From the NCBI GenBank assembly GCA_040752815.1, contig JBFMGC010000009.1, positions 1-64,000 on the forward strand: a stretch of DNA of 64,000 nucleotides. The letters run 5' to 3'. Numbering within the stretch: position 1 is the stretch's first letter; each line of letters opens with the position of its first letter. The notes beneath the pieces were generated by a model. The model was not told where the DNA came from, did no database searches, and was given only the letters and a program-made list of their open reading frames with translations. Position numbers and translations under genes: made by a program. The stretch comes from Candidatus Zixiibacteriota bacterium. Lineage in GTDB: Bacteria > Zixibacteria > MSB-5A5 > GN15 > FEB-12. Below are positions 17,485-26,800 of the stretch, one piece after another.

Positions 17485-18626
17485 ACGTCGGCATCACTTG
17501 TTATCCGGTGGCGGGCGGCTCAGGCATAGTTGCGACTGAACTCGGCCAGCAGCTCGCGGCGCGCGGACACCAGGTACACTTCATATCGTACGCGCTTCCG
17601 TTCCGATTGGATCGCTTTCAGGCAAACCTGCTGTTTCACAGTGTCGATACCAGCGCCTACCCGCTGTTCAAGTTTCCGCCGTACACGCTGCCGCTCTCGT
17701 CGAAAATCGCCGATGTCAGCCGCGAGTTCAGTCTCGAAATCCTCCACATGCACTACGCCATCCCGCATGCCACATGTGCCTACCTGGCGCGCGAAATCCT
17801 GCGGGGCACCGGGGTGAAGTTACCGAAGATTATCACTACCTTGCACGGCACTGACATCACGCTGGTAGGCTCGGATCCGTCGTTCTTTGACATCACCCGT
17901 TTTTCGATTATTGCCTCTGACGGCGTAACGGCCGTTTCGCACTACCTCGCCGAGGAGACGAAAGAAGTATTCCGGCTTGAACGGGATATCCGTGTCGTGC
18001 ACAACTTTGTCGATACCACACGATTTCGCCCCGGCTGCGAGCAGTGCCGCCGCAATGAACTGGTGCGCGAGGGGGAATTCCTCATCACGCACATCTCGAA
18101 CTTCCGCCCGGTCAAGCGCGTGCTCGACGTTATCGACATATTCGAGCGCATCCAGGCCGAATTGCCGGCGCGCTTGCTCATGATCGGCGAGGGACCCGAC
18201 TCCGTGCTGGCCCGTCGCCAGGTGAAGAAGAAGCGGCTTGATGACAAAGTGGTCTTTCTCGGCAACCAGGAAAGAGTCGAGGCGGTGCTGCCTTGCTCCG
18301 ATCTCTTCTTGGTGCCGTCGGAGGAGGAATCGTTCGGCCTGGCGGCGCTAGAGGCGCTCGCGTGCGGTGTGCCGGTAATCGGAACATCGGGAACCGGTCT
18401 TATGGAAGTAGTGGAGGATTATCGCAACGGATTCTTGCTGCCGGTTGGTGATACCGCGTCTATGGCCCGGGCCGGCGTGGCGCTCCTGAAGGACAGCAAG
18501 CGTCATGTAGATTTCAAGCGGGCCGCAGCAGACATGGCCAACGCCAAGTTTAGCGCAGATAGGGTAGTGCCGGAGTATGAGGCGTACTATCAGGAGGTGA
18601 TCGATGGCCGAAACAGTCAGGCTTGA
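17481..18626 (+). CDS. bshA: BshA, N-acetyl-glucosaminyl-malate glycosyltransferase
   Basis: 381 residues, GT4 family. N-terminal ITCYPVAGGSGIVATELGQQLAARGH is the classic BshA opening; the C-terminal nucleotide-sugar site reads VPSEEESFGLAALEALACGVPVIGTSGTGL with the E-x7-E pattern. It transfers GlcNAc from UDP-GlcNAc to L-malate, the first step of bacillithiol synthesis. Overlaps bshC by 4 nt and bshB1 by 23 nt. Confidence 0.95.
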   Translation: MNVGITCYPVAGGSGIVATELGQQLAARGHQVHFISYALPFRLDRFQANLLFHSVDTSAYPLFKFPPYTLPLSSKIADVSREFSLEILHMHYAIPHATCAYLAREILRGTGVKLPKIITTLHGTDITLVGSDPSFFDITRFSIIASDGVTAVSHYLAEETKEVFRLERDIRVVHNFVDTTRFRPGCEQCRRNELVREGEFLITHISNFRPVKRVLDVIDIFERIQAELPARLLMIGEGPDSVLARRQVKKKRLDDKVVFLGNQERVEAVLPCSDLFLVPSEEESFGLAALEALACGVPVIGTSGTGLMEVVEDYRNGFLLPVGDTASMARAGVALLKDSKRHVDFKRAAADMANAKFSADRVVPEYEAYYQEVIDGRNSQA

Positions 18627-19380
18627 TGTACTGGCGATAGCCGCGCACCCCGACGACGCCGAGATCACCTGCGGCGGGCTTTTGCTAAAGATGGTCGGCA
18701 TGGGGCGGAAGGTCGGTATACTCGATCTGGCGCGGGGCGAGATGGGCACCTACGGTGACGAGCATATTCGCGCCAGGGAGGCCGCCGCCGCCGCTCGAAT
18801 CATGGGGCTGGCCTGGCGCGGCAACTCCGACCTGCCTGATGCCGCCATCGAGTATCATCATGAGAACAAGCTTGTTCTGGCGCAGACCATTCGCGAGACC
18901 AAGCCGGAACTGGTGATTCTGCCACACTGGTCGCAACGGCATCCGGATCATCTGGCGTGCAGCCGCCTCGGATACGACGCCTGTTACCTCGCCGGTCTGG
19001 CGAAATTGCCGCTCACCGGGGAACCGCACCGGCCGCGCAAGATCATTTACGCGTCATACTATCGTAACACGGACTATTCGTTTTTCGTGGATATCGGCGA
19101 AGTATTCGAGCTGAAACTTCGCGCGATTGCGGCATACCAATCGCAGTTCGGCGATCCGTCATGGGTCGACGAGGTCCTCAAGGGCGACATCGCTCCCGGC
19201 CAGATCATTGCGGCAGGGCGAAAAGACGTTTTCTCTCCCGGTACGCACATCTTCGACCTGCTTTACAGTCGCGCCCGCACGCTCGGTCACCAGGTGGGAG
19301 TCACCTTCGCCGAGGCGTACACAATCAAGGAGCAGATCCTGATCGACGATCCTCAGAAGATGCCCGTGCGCTCGATCTGA
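18604..19380 (+). CDS. bshB1: BshB1, GlcNAc-malate deacetylase
   Basis: 258 residues, PIG-L/LmbE family. Zinc motif A-H15-P-D-D18 near the N-terminus and PHWSQRHPDH in the middle. Removes the acetyl group of GlcNAc-malate, step two of bacillithiol synthesis. The ATG follows AGGAGG inside the bshA 3' end. The 'B1' assignment rests on the bsh operon; LmbE relatives that act on other amides exist. Confidence 0.93.
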   Translation: MAETVRLDVLAIAAHPDDAEITCGGLLLKMVGMGRKVGILDLARGEMGTYGDEHIRAREAAAAARIMGLAWRGNSDLPDAAIEYHHENKLVLAQTIRETKPELVILPHWSQRHPDHLACSRLGYDACYLAGLAKLPLTGEPHRPRKIIYASYYRNTDYSFFVDIGEVFELKLRAIAAYQSQFGDPSWVDEVLKGDIAPGQIIAAGRKDVFSPGTHIFDLLYSRARTLGHQVGVTFAEAYTIKEQILIDDPQKMPVRSI

Positions 19381-19408
19381 ATGAGGCCGCAGTCTGACTC
19401 TCGTGCGC

Positions 19409-19539
19409 GGCAGACCTCCCGGTCTGCCCGTTGACCGACAATTTCTCTAACTCCAACGGGGCAGACGAGGACGTCTGCCGCCCACAAGATTCAAGAAAGC
19501 CTCGCAAATAAGTCACCCTGAGCTTATCGAAGGGTGACT
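19409..19539. repeat. Composite palindromic intergenic repeat (R1 family) plus a third hairpin
   Basis: Three perfect hairpins lie between the convergent bshB1 and GYD genes. First: arms GGCAGACC / GGTCTGCC (19409-19428). Second: arms GGCAGACG / CGTCTGCC around AGGA (19460-19479). The two are bracketed by CCCGTTG (19427-19433) and CAACGGG (19454-19460), so the whole block can fold as one unit. Third: AGTCACCCT / AGGGTGACT with an 11-nt loop (19511-19539), a palindrome type I recall as frequent in many bacterial genomes. They may terminate both convergent transcripts. Confidence 0.8.
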
Positions 19540-19547
19540 CCCGCCCG

Positions 19548-19844
19548 CTAAATCTCTTTCGTCAGTGCCAGTAGCCGCTTGTACGGAATCGCGGTCCAGC
19601 TTTCGGCCACTGCCGCGCCGTGCGCCCGGCTGATCAGCGACACCTTGGCGGCGGTCTCCTCGTCGCGCGCCTCGTAGATGTCCATGAAATCATAGGTGCC
19701 GAGCAAGGCATAGTGGGCGAGGAACTTGACGTCGGGACATTTCTCGTGCACCTCGTCGAGCCAGGCGGCGCCGATTTCCGCCCGGTCTTTCATCTTGGCG
19801 GCCACATCGGGCGCCAGCCGGGTCATGAGGATGTAGGTTTTCAT
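19548..19844 (-). CDS. GYD-domain protein
   Basis: 98 residues. An upstream start would add 39 residues read through a repeat; ATG 19844 has a perfect AGGAGG 10 nt upstream (19855-19860), which decides the start. MKTYILMTRLAPDVAAKMKDR ... LGTYDFMDIYEARDEETAAKVSL matches the GYD family (small alpha-beta proteins of ~100 residues, named for this motif; here GTYD). Function unknown. It is on the opposite strand to its neighbours, downstream of tRNA-Sec. Confidence 0.85.
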   Translation of the reverse strand: MKTYILMTRLAPDVAAKMKDRAEIGAAWLDEVHEKCPDVKFLAHYALLGTYDFMDIYEARDEETAAKVSLISRAHGAAVAESWTAIPYKRLLALTKEI

Positions 19845-19868
19845 TTTGCCAATACCTCCTTGTGGCTT

Positions 19869-19928
19869 GTAGGGCGGGATCGCTTCGATCCTGCCAATGG
19901 CGGCAGGACCGCAGGGGTCCTGCCCTAC
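19869..19928. repeat. Palindromic intergenic repeat (R1-related)
   Basis: Outer arms GTAGGGC and GCCCTAC enclose two hairpins: GGCGGGATC / GATCCTGCC (one mismatch) and a perfect 9-bp stem GGCAGGACC / GGTCCTGCC (19902-19910, 19916-19924). It sits in the spacer between tRNA-Sec and the GYD gene and would be in the 5' leader of the latter if they are co-transcribed. Confidence 0.75.
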
Positions 19929-19967
19929 GGATTTGTTGCGTCGGGCGTGACAGTCACTCATCTAAAG

Positions 19968-20062
19968 CGGAAGGGGTGGGAATCGAACCCACCAGGGACA
20001 ATGCGATTGCCCCCCTCACGGCTTTGAAGGCCGGGACCGCCACCAGACGGCATCCGCTTCCG
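19968..20062 (-). tRNA. selC: tRNA-Sec, anticodon UCA
   Basis: About 95 nt. The anticodon loop CTTCAAA (anticodon TCA, 20025-20027) sits on a CGGC/GCCG stem. A long variable arm can form (AGGG..CAAT / ATTG..CCCT), and the T arm is perfect (GTGGG-TTCGATT-CCCAC). The acceptor begins GGAAG and ends CTTCC as in known selC genes, with one C-C mismatch at the sixth pair counted from GGAAG; an 8-bp acceptor needs the extra C at 20062. CCA is not encoded. It decodes UGA as selenocysteine with SelA and SelB, both at 30.9-34.2 kb. Confidence 0.93.
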
Positions 20063-20106
20063 GGTGCAAGATACGTAACTCTATCAGAGTTGTAAACGGT
20101 CATGCG

Positions 20107-20174
20107 CGGCAGGGTTGGAACCCTGCCGATCGTAAGCGTGCACCCGTGGTTGGCGGACGTCCTCGTCCACCAAC
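20107..20174. repeat. Palindromic intergenic repeat (R1 family), two hairpins
   Basis: First hairpin: perfect 10-bp arms CGGCAGGGTT / AACCCTGCCG with a GG loop (20107-20128). Second: GTTGGCGGACG / CGTCCACCAAC around TCCT (20149-20174, one mismatch); read on the minus strand it is the same GGTGGACG-AGGA unit seen at 42408. It lies between selC and recG, just upstream of the recG promoter. Confidence 0.78.
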
Positions 20175-20187
20175 GACAACAAAGTAA

Positions 20188-20215
20188 TTGACTCTCGTCA
20201 AATCGCTTCTAACCT
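20188..20215 (+). promoter_or_regulatory. Predicted recG promoter, leaderless
   Basis: TTGACT (20188-20193), 16-nt spacer, TAACCT (20210-20215), then seven bases to GTG 20223. The transcript should begin at or one base before the start codon, and there is no Shine-Dalgarno. Confidence 0.55.
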
Positions 20216-20222
20216 TCCCCCC

Positions 20223-22310
20223 GTGGCCGAATTGAAACTCAACTCGCCGCTCCAGTACGTCAAGGGTGTCGGGCCGAAAAAAGCCGCCGTGCTCGCCCGC
20301 CACGGCCTGAACACAGTCGAGGACATCCTCTACTACTTCCCACGCCAATATCTCGACCGCTCCAATATCGTGCGCATCGCCGACCTCAAAATCGACCAGC
20401 CGGCCACCATTCTCGGTGAGGTCAAAGCACACGGCATCCTGCAGGGCCGTCGTACGCGGTATGAGGTGATTCTCGGCGACCAGAGCGGTCATGTCTCGCT
20501 GATCTGGTTTGCCGGCATCAGGTTTTGGGAACGGATGTTCAAGAAGGGGATGAAAATCGCCGCTACCGGAACGCCGAGCTACTTCCAGGGACTCCAGATC
20601 ATCCACCCCGACCTGGAACGGCTCGACGATTTCTCCGATCAGTTGGTCCATGCCGGGCGGATTATACCGGTCTATCCGCAGACCGCCGAGCTTAGCCAGG
20701 TAGGGCTATCCAGTCGCGGGATGCGCACGGTTACGACGTTCATATTTGACAACCTGAAAGAGAAACTGGACGAGTACCTGCCCGAATCGGTGCGCGGGCA
20801 GCAGCAGCTTTTGCCCCGGCACGTTGCGGTTACCAACACTCACTACCCTGAGAGCAGTGAGCAGATCGAACAATGCCGTCGCCGCCTGGCGTTTGATGAG
20901 CTACTCCAACTACAGTTCCTCGTATCGCGCAACAAGGGACGCAAAGCGTCTATTACCAAGGAACACAATTACTCCGCCCCAGGCGCCATGCTGACTCAAT
21001 TGCGCCGGCGCCTTCCGTTCGAACTGACTGCGGAGCAGAAGAAAGTCATCAAAGAGATTTTTCAAGATATGCAGGGCGAGCGCCCGATGTCACGCCTCTT
21101 GCACGGCGAAGTAGGCTGCGGCAAGACCGTCGTAGCGGTAGTTGCCGGTTTGTACGCGGTGGAGAATGGTCTGCAATGCGCGTTCATGGCGCCGACAGAA
21201 ATCTTAGCTGAGCAGCATTACCGCAACTGGGGGACTGCCCTCGATGAGTGCGGTGCTCACTCGGCGCTTCTCACCGCCAGTTTGACCACTGCTCAGAAGA
21301 AGAAGATCGCCGAGCGCTGTGCCGAGGGGGCAATCGACATCCTGTTCGGCACCCATGCGCTGATCTATGACTACGTCAGCTTCAAGCAGCTCGGCCTTGT
21401 TGTCATCGACGAACAACATCGATTCGGGGTTGAGCAGCGCGGACGACTCTACGTCAAAGGGGCCGATCCCGATCTGCTGGTTATGACCGCCACGCCGATA
21501 CCGCGCACGCTGGCGCTGACCCTCTACGGCGATCTCGACATTTCGACAATCAAAGACGTTCCCCCCGGGCGAAAGCCGATTCGCACCGTGTGGCGCATGA
21601 GCGACAGCCGCGACAAAGTCTGGCAGTTCATTCGCGACGAAACCGGCCGCGGCGGGCAGGCCTATATAATCTATCCGCTGATCGAGAAGTCGGAACAATC
21701 AGAACTCGAGAATGTCGAGGACGCGTACGCGGAGCTTTCTGCCGGTGCGCTGAACGGCCTGCGACTCGGCATCGTCCACGGGCGTGTGAAATCCAAAGAG
21801 CGCGACACCATCATTCGGCAGTTTCGCGACGGGCAGATCGATGTTTTGATGTCCACGACCGTGATCGAGGTCGGCATTGACAATCCCAACGCTACTGTGC
21901 TGGTGATCGAGCACGCCGAGCGTTTCGGCCTGGCGCAGTTGCACCAGTTGCGCGGGCGGATCGGGCGGGGGGGCAAGGCGGCGACCGCGGTGGCGATTGC
22001 TCATGCGCCGGTGTCTCCGATAGCGCGGCAGCGGTTGGAGTTTTTCGCGCAGCACGGCGACGGGTTTCTGATCGCCGAGGCCGATCTGCAGTTGCGCGGG
22101 CCGGGGGAGATTTTCGGGGTCAGACAATCGGGCCTGCCGGAGCTTCGCGCGGCCAACCTCTGGGCCGACCGTGATCTGATGGAAGCAGCGCGCGAACTGC
22201 TCGAGAGAATAGTCGGCAACCGTGATCAGCTTGACAGTGAACACCAGCGGCTGTATAACTACCTGAGCAGGGTCGCCGAACGTCGGGAACTGCTTCTCGG
22301 CGGCGGCTGA
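20223..22310 (+). CDS. recG: RecG, ATP-dependent branch-migration helicase
   Basis: 695 residues, full RecG length. N-terminal wedge/OB domain (about 1-200; SPLQYVKGVGPKKAAVLARHG at the start), Walker A GEVGCGKT, motif II DEQH (IDEQHRFGVEQR), motif III TATPIPRTLALTLYG, motif VI QLRGRIGRG, and the C-terminal TRG region. Remodels stalled replication forks and Holliday junctions. Start GTG 20223 is fixed by the promoter position and by the conserved N-terminus. Confidence 0.97.
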   Translation: MAELKLNSPLQYVKGVGPKKAAVLARHGLNTVEDILYYFPRQYLDRSNIVRIADLKIDQPATILGEVKAHGILQGRRTRYEVILGDQSGHVSLIWFAGIRFWERMFKKGMKIAATGTPSYFQGLQIIHPDLERLDDFSDQLVHAGRIIPVYPQTAELSQVGLSSRGMRTVTTFIFDNLKEKLDEYLPESVRGQQQLLPRHVAVTNTHYPESSEQIEQCRRRLAFDELLQLQFLVSRNKGRKASITKEHNYSAPGAMLTQLRRRLPFELTAEQKKVIKEIFQDMQGERPMSRLLHGEVGCGKTVVAVVAGLYAVENGLQCAFMAPTEILAEQHYRNWGTALDECGAHSALLTASLTTAQKKKIAERCAEGAIDILFGTHALIYDYVSFKQLGLVVIDEQHRFGVEQRGRLYVKGADPDLLVMTATPIPRTLALTLYGDLDISTIKDVPPGRKPIRTVWRMSDSRDKVWQFIRDETGRGGQAYIIYPLIEKSEQSELENVEDAYAELSAGALNGLRLGIVHGRVKSKERDTIIRQFRDGQIDVLMSTTVIEVGIDNPNATVLVIEHAERFGLAQLHQLRGRIGRGGKAATAVAIAHAPVSPIARQRLEFFAQHGDGFLIAEADLQLRGPGEIFGVRQSGLPELRAANLWADRDLMEAARELLERIVGNRDQLDSEHQRLYNYLSRVAERRELLLGGG

Positions 22311-22357
22311 GCAGGCGGCGACAAACTCAGTGCGAAACATCTCATTCGGGTATCTCT

Positions 22358-22690
22358 GTGGTAGAAGAGCAAAGTGAAGACATCAACTTCATGTTCTATC
22401 AATTGGTTCTGTCTCTACAGACGGCCGCCATGCATCATCTCGGCAAGGTGGCCTCGCCGATCACGGGCAAGATCGAGCGAAACCTCGAGGCCGCGCGCGG
22501 CAGTATCGACATGCTGGATATGATCGAGAGAAAGACAGCCAATAACCTCACGCCGGGGGAGCAGAGCCTCCTGAGTCATGCGCTCTATCAGCTCCGCCTG
22601 AATTTCCTTGACGAGGCCGCCAAGCCGGATGCCGCCGCGAGCACGCCGGAGGAGCCCACGAACCCCGCCGACGGCGAAACCGTGCATTAG
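22358..22690 (+). CDS. DUF1844 protein
   Basis: 110 residues from GTG 22358. The family core is plain: FMFYQLVLSLQTAAMHHLGKVASP, then GSIDMLDMIERKTANNLTPGEQSLLSHALYQLRLNFLD. Small, mostly helical, conserved in many phyla, function unknown. The last ~25 residues are low-complexity (Pro, Glu, Ala). It follows recG by 47 nt and is probably co-transcribed. Confidence 0.88.
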   Translation: MVEEQSEDINFMFYQLVLSLQTAAMHHLGKVASPITGKIERNLEAARGSIDMLDMIERKTANNLTPGEQSLLSHALYQLRLNFLDEAAKPDAAASTPEEPTNPADGETVH

Positions 22691-22780
22691 AAAATCGTCT
22701 GATTGGACATCTCCCGCCGAGTGTAAAATGGAATAGGGGTAGTATCAGGTTGATTCAGGCATAGAACCGACCTTTTGAGC

Positions 22781-22808
22781 TTGATTTGAGTGCATATGCG
22801 GCTATATT
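22781..22808 (+). promoter_or_regulatory. Predicted murB promoter, leaderless
   Basis: TTGATT (22781-22786), 16-nt spacer, TATATT (22803-22808); GTG 22814 follows after five bases and ATG 22820 after eleven. No Shine-Dalgarno is present. The -10 context is nearly the same as in the aldehyde dehydrogenase promoter at 56364. Confidence 0.6.
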
Positions 22809-22813
22809 AGTCT

Positions 22814-23767
22814 GTGAAAATGGTTGCCCAACCGAAAGTTAGCCCGAATTGGCCAGTCTCGAAATTGATCGAGGCGTTCGGGGCCGATCTTGAGTTTTCT
22901 CGATCGCTGGCGCCTCTGACGAGCTACGAAACCGGCGGCCCGGCCCGGTACTTTCTTTCAGCACGCTCAATCGACGAGGTGACTCGCGCGGTCAAGGCGG
23001 CCCGAAGACTTGAGATTCCGGCTGTGGTGATCGGCGGCGGCTCGAATTTGCTGGTATCGGACGAGGGTTTTGACGGACTCGTTATCAAGATGGATATCAT
23101 GGGGTTACGCCGATTGGATAACGGTTTGGTTGAGGCCGGCGGCGGGGAGCAACTGATCGACCTGGTGAACTTTGCTTCCGAAAGCAGCCTGACTGGGATC
23201 GAATTTGCGGCCGGAATCTGGGGCTCGGTAGGGGGAGCGATTTACGGCAACGCGGGTGCGTTCGGCGGCGAAATCGGCCAACTGATGGTGACCGGTGTCA
23301 TCATTGATGCCTCAGGCAGGGTTCGTGAAGTCACCAGAGACTACTTTCAGTTCAATTATCGCCACTCTTATCTCAAAGAGACCCATGAAATAGTCGCCTC
23401 GGCAGTCTTTCAACTCGCGCCGGGCGACAGGGCAGTGATAGAAGCAGAAGTCAATCGAATCCTCACTCTTCGGGCCGACCGCCATCCGGACCGTCGCACC
23501 GCCGGTTGCTTCTTTCGCAACATTCCGGATGCCACCCAGCAATACGGCAAACTGCCCGCCGGAAAACTCCTCGAAGAAGTCGGCGCCAAGCAGTTGAGCG
23601 TGGGCGGTGCACGGGTGTATGAAAAGCACGCCAATATCATCATCAATGCCGGTGGAGCGACCTCAAAGGATATCCGCCAACTGGCCGATATTTTGAAACA
23701 GAGAGTTTTAGACCGCTTCGGAATCGAGTTGCAGGAAGAAGTCCAGCAGATCGGATCATTTTCTTAA
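22814..23767 (+). CDS. murB: MurB, UDP-N-acetylenolpyruvoylglucosamine reductase
   Basis: 317 residues (type II length). FAD-binding loop VIGGGSNLLVSDEGF, then GIEFAAGIWGSVGGAIYGNAGAFGGEIG, substrate region YRHSYLK, and the motif RTAGCFFRNI. In E. coli the residue after the Gly is the catalytic proton-donating Ser (GSFFKNP); here it is Cys. The last Glu region is LQEEVQ. Completes UDP-MurNAc synthesis in the cytoplasm. GTG 22814 and ATG 22820 are both in frame. Confidence 0.95.
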   Translation: MKMVAQPKVSPNWPVSKLIEAFGADLEFSRSLAPLTSYETGGPARYFLSARSIDEVTRAVKAARRLEIPAVVIGGGSNLLVSDEGFDGLVIKMDIMGLRRLDNGLVEAGGGEQLIDLVNFASESSLTGIEFAAGIWGSVGGAIYGNAGAFGGEIGQLMVTGVIIDASGRVREVTRDYFQFNYRHSYLKETHEIVASAVFQLAPGDRAVIEAEVNRILTLRADRHPDRRTAGCFFRNIPDATQQYGKLPAGKLLEEVGAKQLSVGGARVYEKHANIIINAGGATSKDIRQLADILKQRVLDRFGIELQEEVQQIGSFS

Positions 23768-23831
23768 GGAGAACGCGCCTATCGAGTCTTTGCTAAAGAG
23801 CTGAAACTGGTTTCTTTCACTTGGTAGGCTT

Positions 23832-26800
23832 GTGAGCGTTCGGTCGCACACCAAAGCTGTACTCATTCTTGTTGCTCTGCTCTTGCGGGGCGGCTTGTCG
23901 TATGCCCAGGTAGAGGGTATCGGTTTCCAGGCCCGTCTGGAAATGCGCTCCATGGTGGTTTCTCCTTACGAGGCCCCTGATGATCGCTTCTCTGCTGCCC
24001 TCTATCCGCTTACCTATCCCGTGCTTTCCGGTCAGCTTCTATACGTTCCCAAGGCGGAAGAGAAAAGTGATTTCGATGCCGGCGCGATCTCTTTCGGTAC
24101 CCGTATGCACGGCGGCGTCGACCTGGTTCCGGTGTCGGTCGATGCCCGTCGTTTCTATGAACGCCGGACCGCTTACAACATCTCCGAGCGTTGGGAAGGA
24201 TTCGCGCTCAATTCGCTTGTGCAGTCCCAGAGGCAGGGGAAGCGAGACGGACTGTCGATCGGCGTAAATCTGCCCAAGCGGTTCGACCAGATGTTCGGCG
24301 AGGGCGGCGCCAACCTGCGGGTCAGCGGGTACCGCCGTATCTCCTTCTCAGGCCGTTCCCAATGGGATGACGCTGCCGGCTCGGGGATCAGGCGGCAAAG
24401 CAAGTTCCCTGCGCTCAACATGGAGCAGATTTCCCGGTTTACGATTCAAGGGACAATCGGCACCAAGATCACCGTCAGCGTTTCGCAAGACAACCAGACC
24501 GACATCCCCCTGGCCAATCGCCTTATCCTGCGCTATAAAGGCGACGAGGACGACATCCTAAAGACTATCGAAGCCGGTAACACCACGCTCAATATCCCTA
24601 ATACTCGGTTCGTGGGTTACTCACAGAGCATCGCCGGGCTGTTCGGGATAAAGACCGAGGCCCGGCTGGGAAACTTCGGCCTCACGGCTATTGCCTCGCA
24701 GGAGAAAGGTTCGTCCGAATCGGCTACGGTCTCCGCCACCGGCGAAGAGAATGCGGAACCCGTACGTGATTATCAATATCAGGAGGGCCGCATCTTTGAC
24801 CTCGCTTATCCGGGCGAAATCGGACGATACGACTCGGTTCGGGTTTTTGTCTATGAAGAGGAAACCGACCAGCGCAATCCGGTAGCCGAGAAGATGTATC
24901 TGGAAAACGGGCCGCTCGATCCTAACGGAACCTACAACACGAGCGATCAGCTAATGTCCGAAGTGCAGCAAGATCAGTTCGAGCTTCTGTACGGACAGGA
25001 CACGACGCGATGTCCGGTAGCGCTGGTCTTCTACAACGGACGTCGGCGGGCAATCGGCGTTCGCATGTTTATCCAGCGGTTCTCGTCCCCTGGTAATCCC
25101 ACCGGTGTGATAGACACAATCGGTTATACGGATCCGGCTGAGACCGATACTTTGCGCATCATTCAGCCTTTATCCAAGAACATCGTGCCGGACAATCCGG
25201 CCTGGAATTTGATGTGGCGGAACTGCTATCGCATCCCCAAGAATGTAAAGATCGAGGACATCGATATCAGGGTGTTCAAGGGGCTTCCCGGCCGCGAAGG
25301 GACATCGTCGAGTCTCGATTACCAGAAAGTGGATGATGTCGCAGAGGATCCGTACATTCAAATCCTCGGTTTGGACCAGTGGAATAACAACCGGACCGAT
25401 ACGAAGATTCCTGACGGCAAGATCGATCCCTTTGCCGACGTATTCCGCGAAGATTGGGGGCTGATCATCTTCCCTGAGCGGGAGCCTTTCAATTCGAACA
25501 GAGTATTTGTGGACGCTACCGGCAACCGGTCTGATACGCTGGTGGAGAAAGTTTCATCCATTTACAGGTATGCGTCGCCCAAAGAAAAAACCGACAACAG
25601 CAAGTACTACCTGTGGCTTTCTACTAAAGCTCGCAGCGCCAGTATCAGGCTGGGGCGGGCCAATGTTATCGAAGGATCCGAGCGGGTCACGCTCAATGGC
25701 CGACCCCTGGTGAAGGGGAAAGATTATGAAATCTCGTATGATCTTGGCCAGGTGACGCTCCTTACCGATGAGGCCACCGATCCCAATTCCGACGTGCGGG
25801 TGGAGTTCCAGTACGCGCCGTTCATGGCTTTGCAGAAGAAAACGCTTCTGGGGATGCGGGCTGAGTACGAGCACAGCGAGAACCTCAAGCTGGGCACGAC
25901 GGTCCTTTACAAATCGGACAAGGCTCAGGAGCGCAAACCAAGGGTGGGGCAGGAAACGTCAAAGGCGTCCGTCTATGACTTCGACATGTCATTCGCCTTA
26001 AATCCCAAGTTCATCACCAAAGCGGTGGATGCCTTGCCGTTCATTGATGCGGAGGCCGATTCGCGCATCCGGGTCACGGCCGAGGTGGCGCAGTCGCGGC
26101 CCAACCCGAATGTTGATGGCGCCGCGTATGTCGATGACTTCGAATCGGCGGTCGAACTTCTATCGCTGGGTAATGTGCGCACCAACTGGACACTGGCCTC
26201 GGCTCCGGTGGACGTTGATACGTCCAGCGACGCCTGGGCGAGGGGTACGATTCGGTGGCATAACCCGCCGGCGATTTCACGCGAGGAAGTATATGAGGGC
26301 GAAACCGTGGCCGGGCAAGGGGCCTTGCAACCGCTGCGCCTGATCTTCCGCCCACGCGGCTACAAATTCTTCGGGCCGTCGGAAACACCCTGCGCGGATT
26401 CGATGCCATCCAAGTCCTGGGGCGGAATTATGCGCTCGTTCGAAAACCGCGTCGACCGGAAGCGCGTGCAGTTGTTCGAAGTTCGCGCCAAGGGCGGTAA
26501 GGGAAAACTCCATTTCGATTTCGGCCGCATCAGTGAGGATATTAACGGCAACGGCAAAAACGAGGACGAGGACTGGTTTCCGGAGAACCGCTCGTTGGAC
26601 GTCATCCCCGGCAGCGGGATCAACGAGGACACCGGGCTGGACAGCCTGCTCGATCCCGCCGAGATTGACGCTTGTGGGCGGCCCTATGATGTGGCCATCA
26701 ACCCTGATCCGGCCGCCGACAACTGGTGGTACGAATACAAGGGGAAGGGCGCCGGGGGCGGTACATCGCGTCCCCCGGTCCCGCTGAGCGTCTGGAACTT

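Noticed and set aside
22351..22357. TATCTC before GTG 22358 as another leaderless promoter
   Set aside because: It ends one base before the start codon, too close for a -10, and no -35 is found at the right distance.
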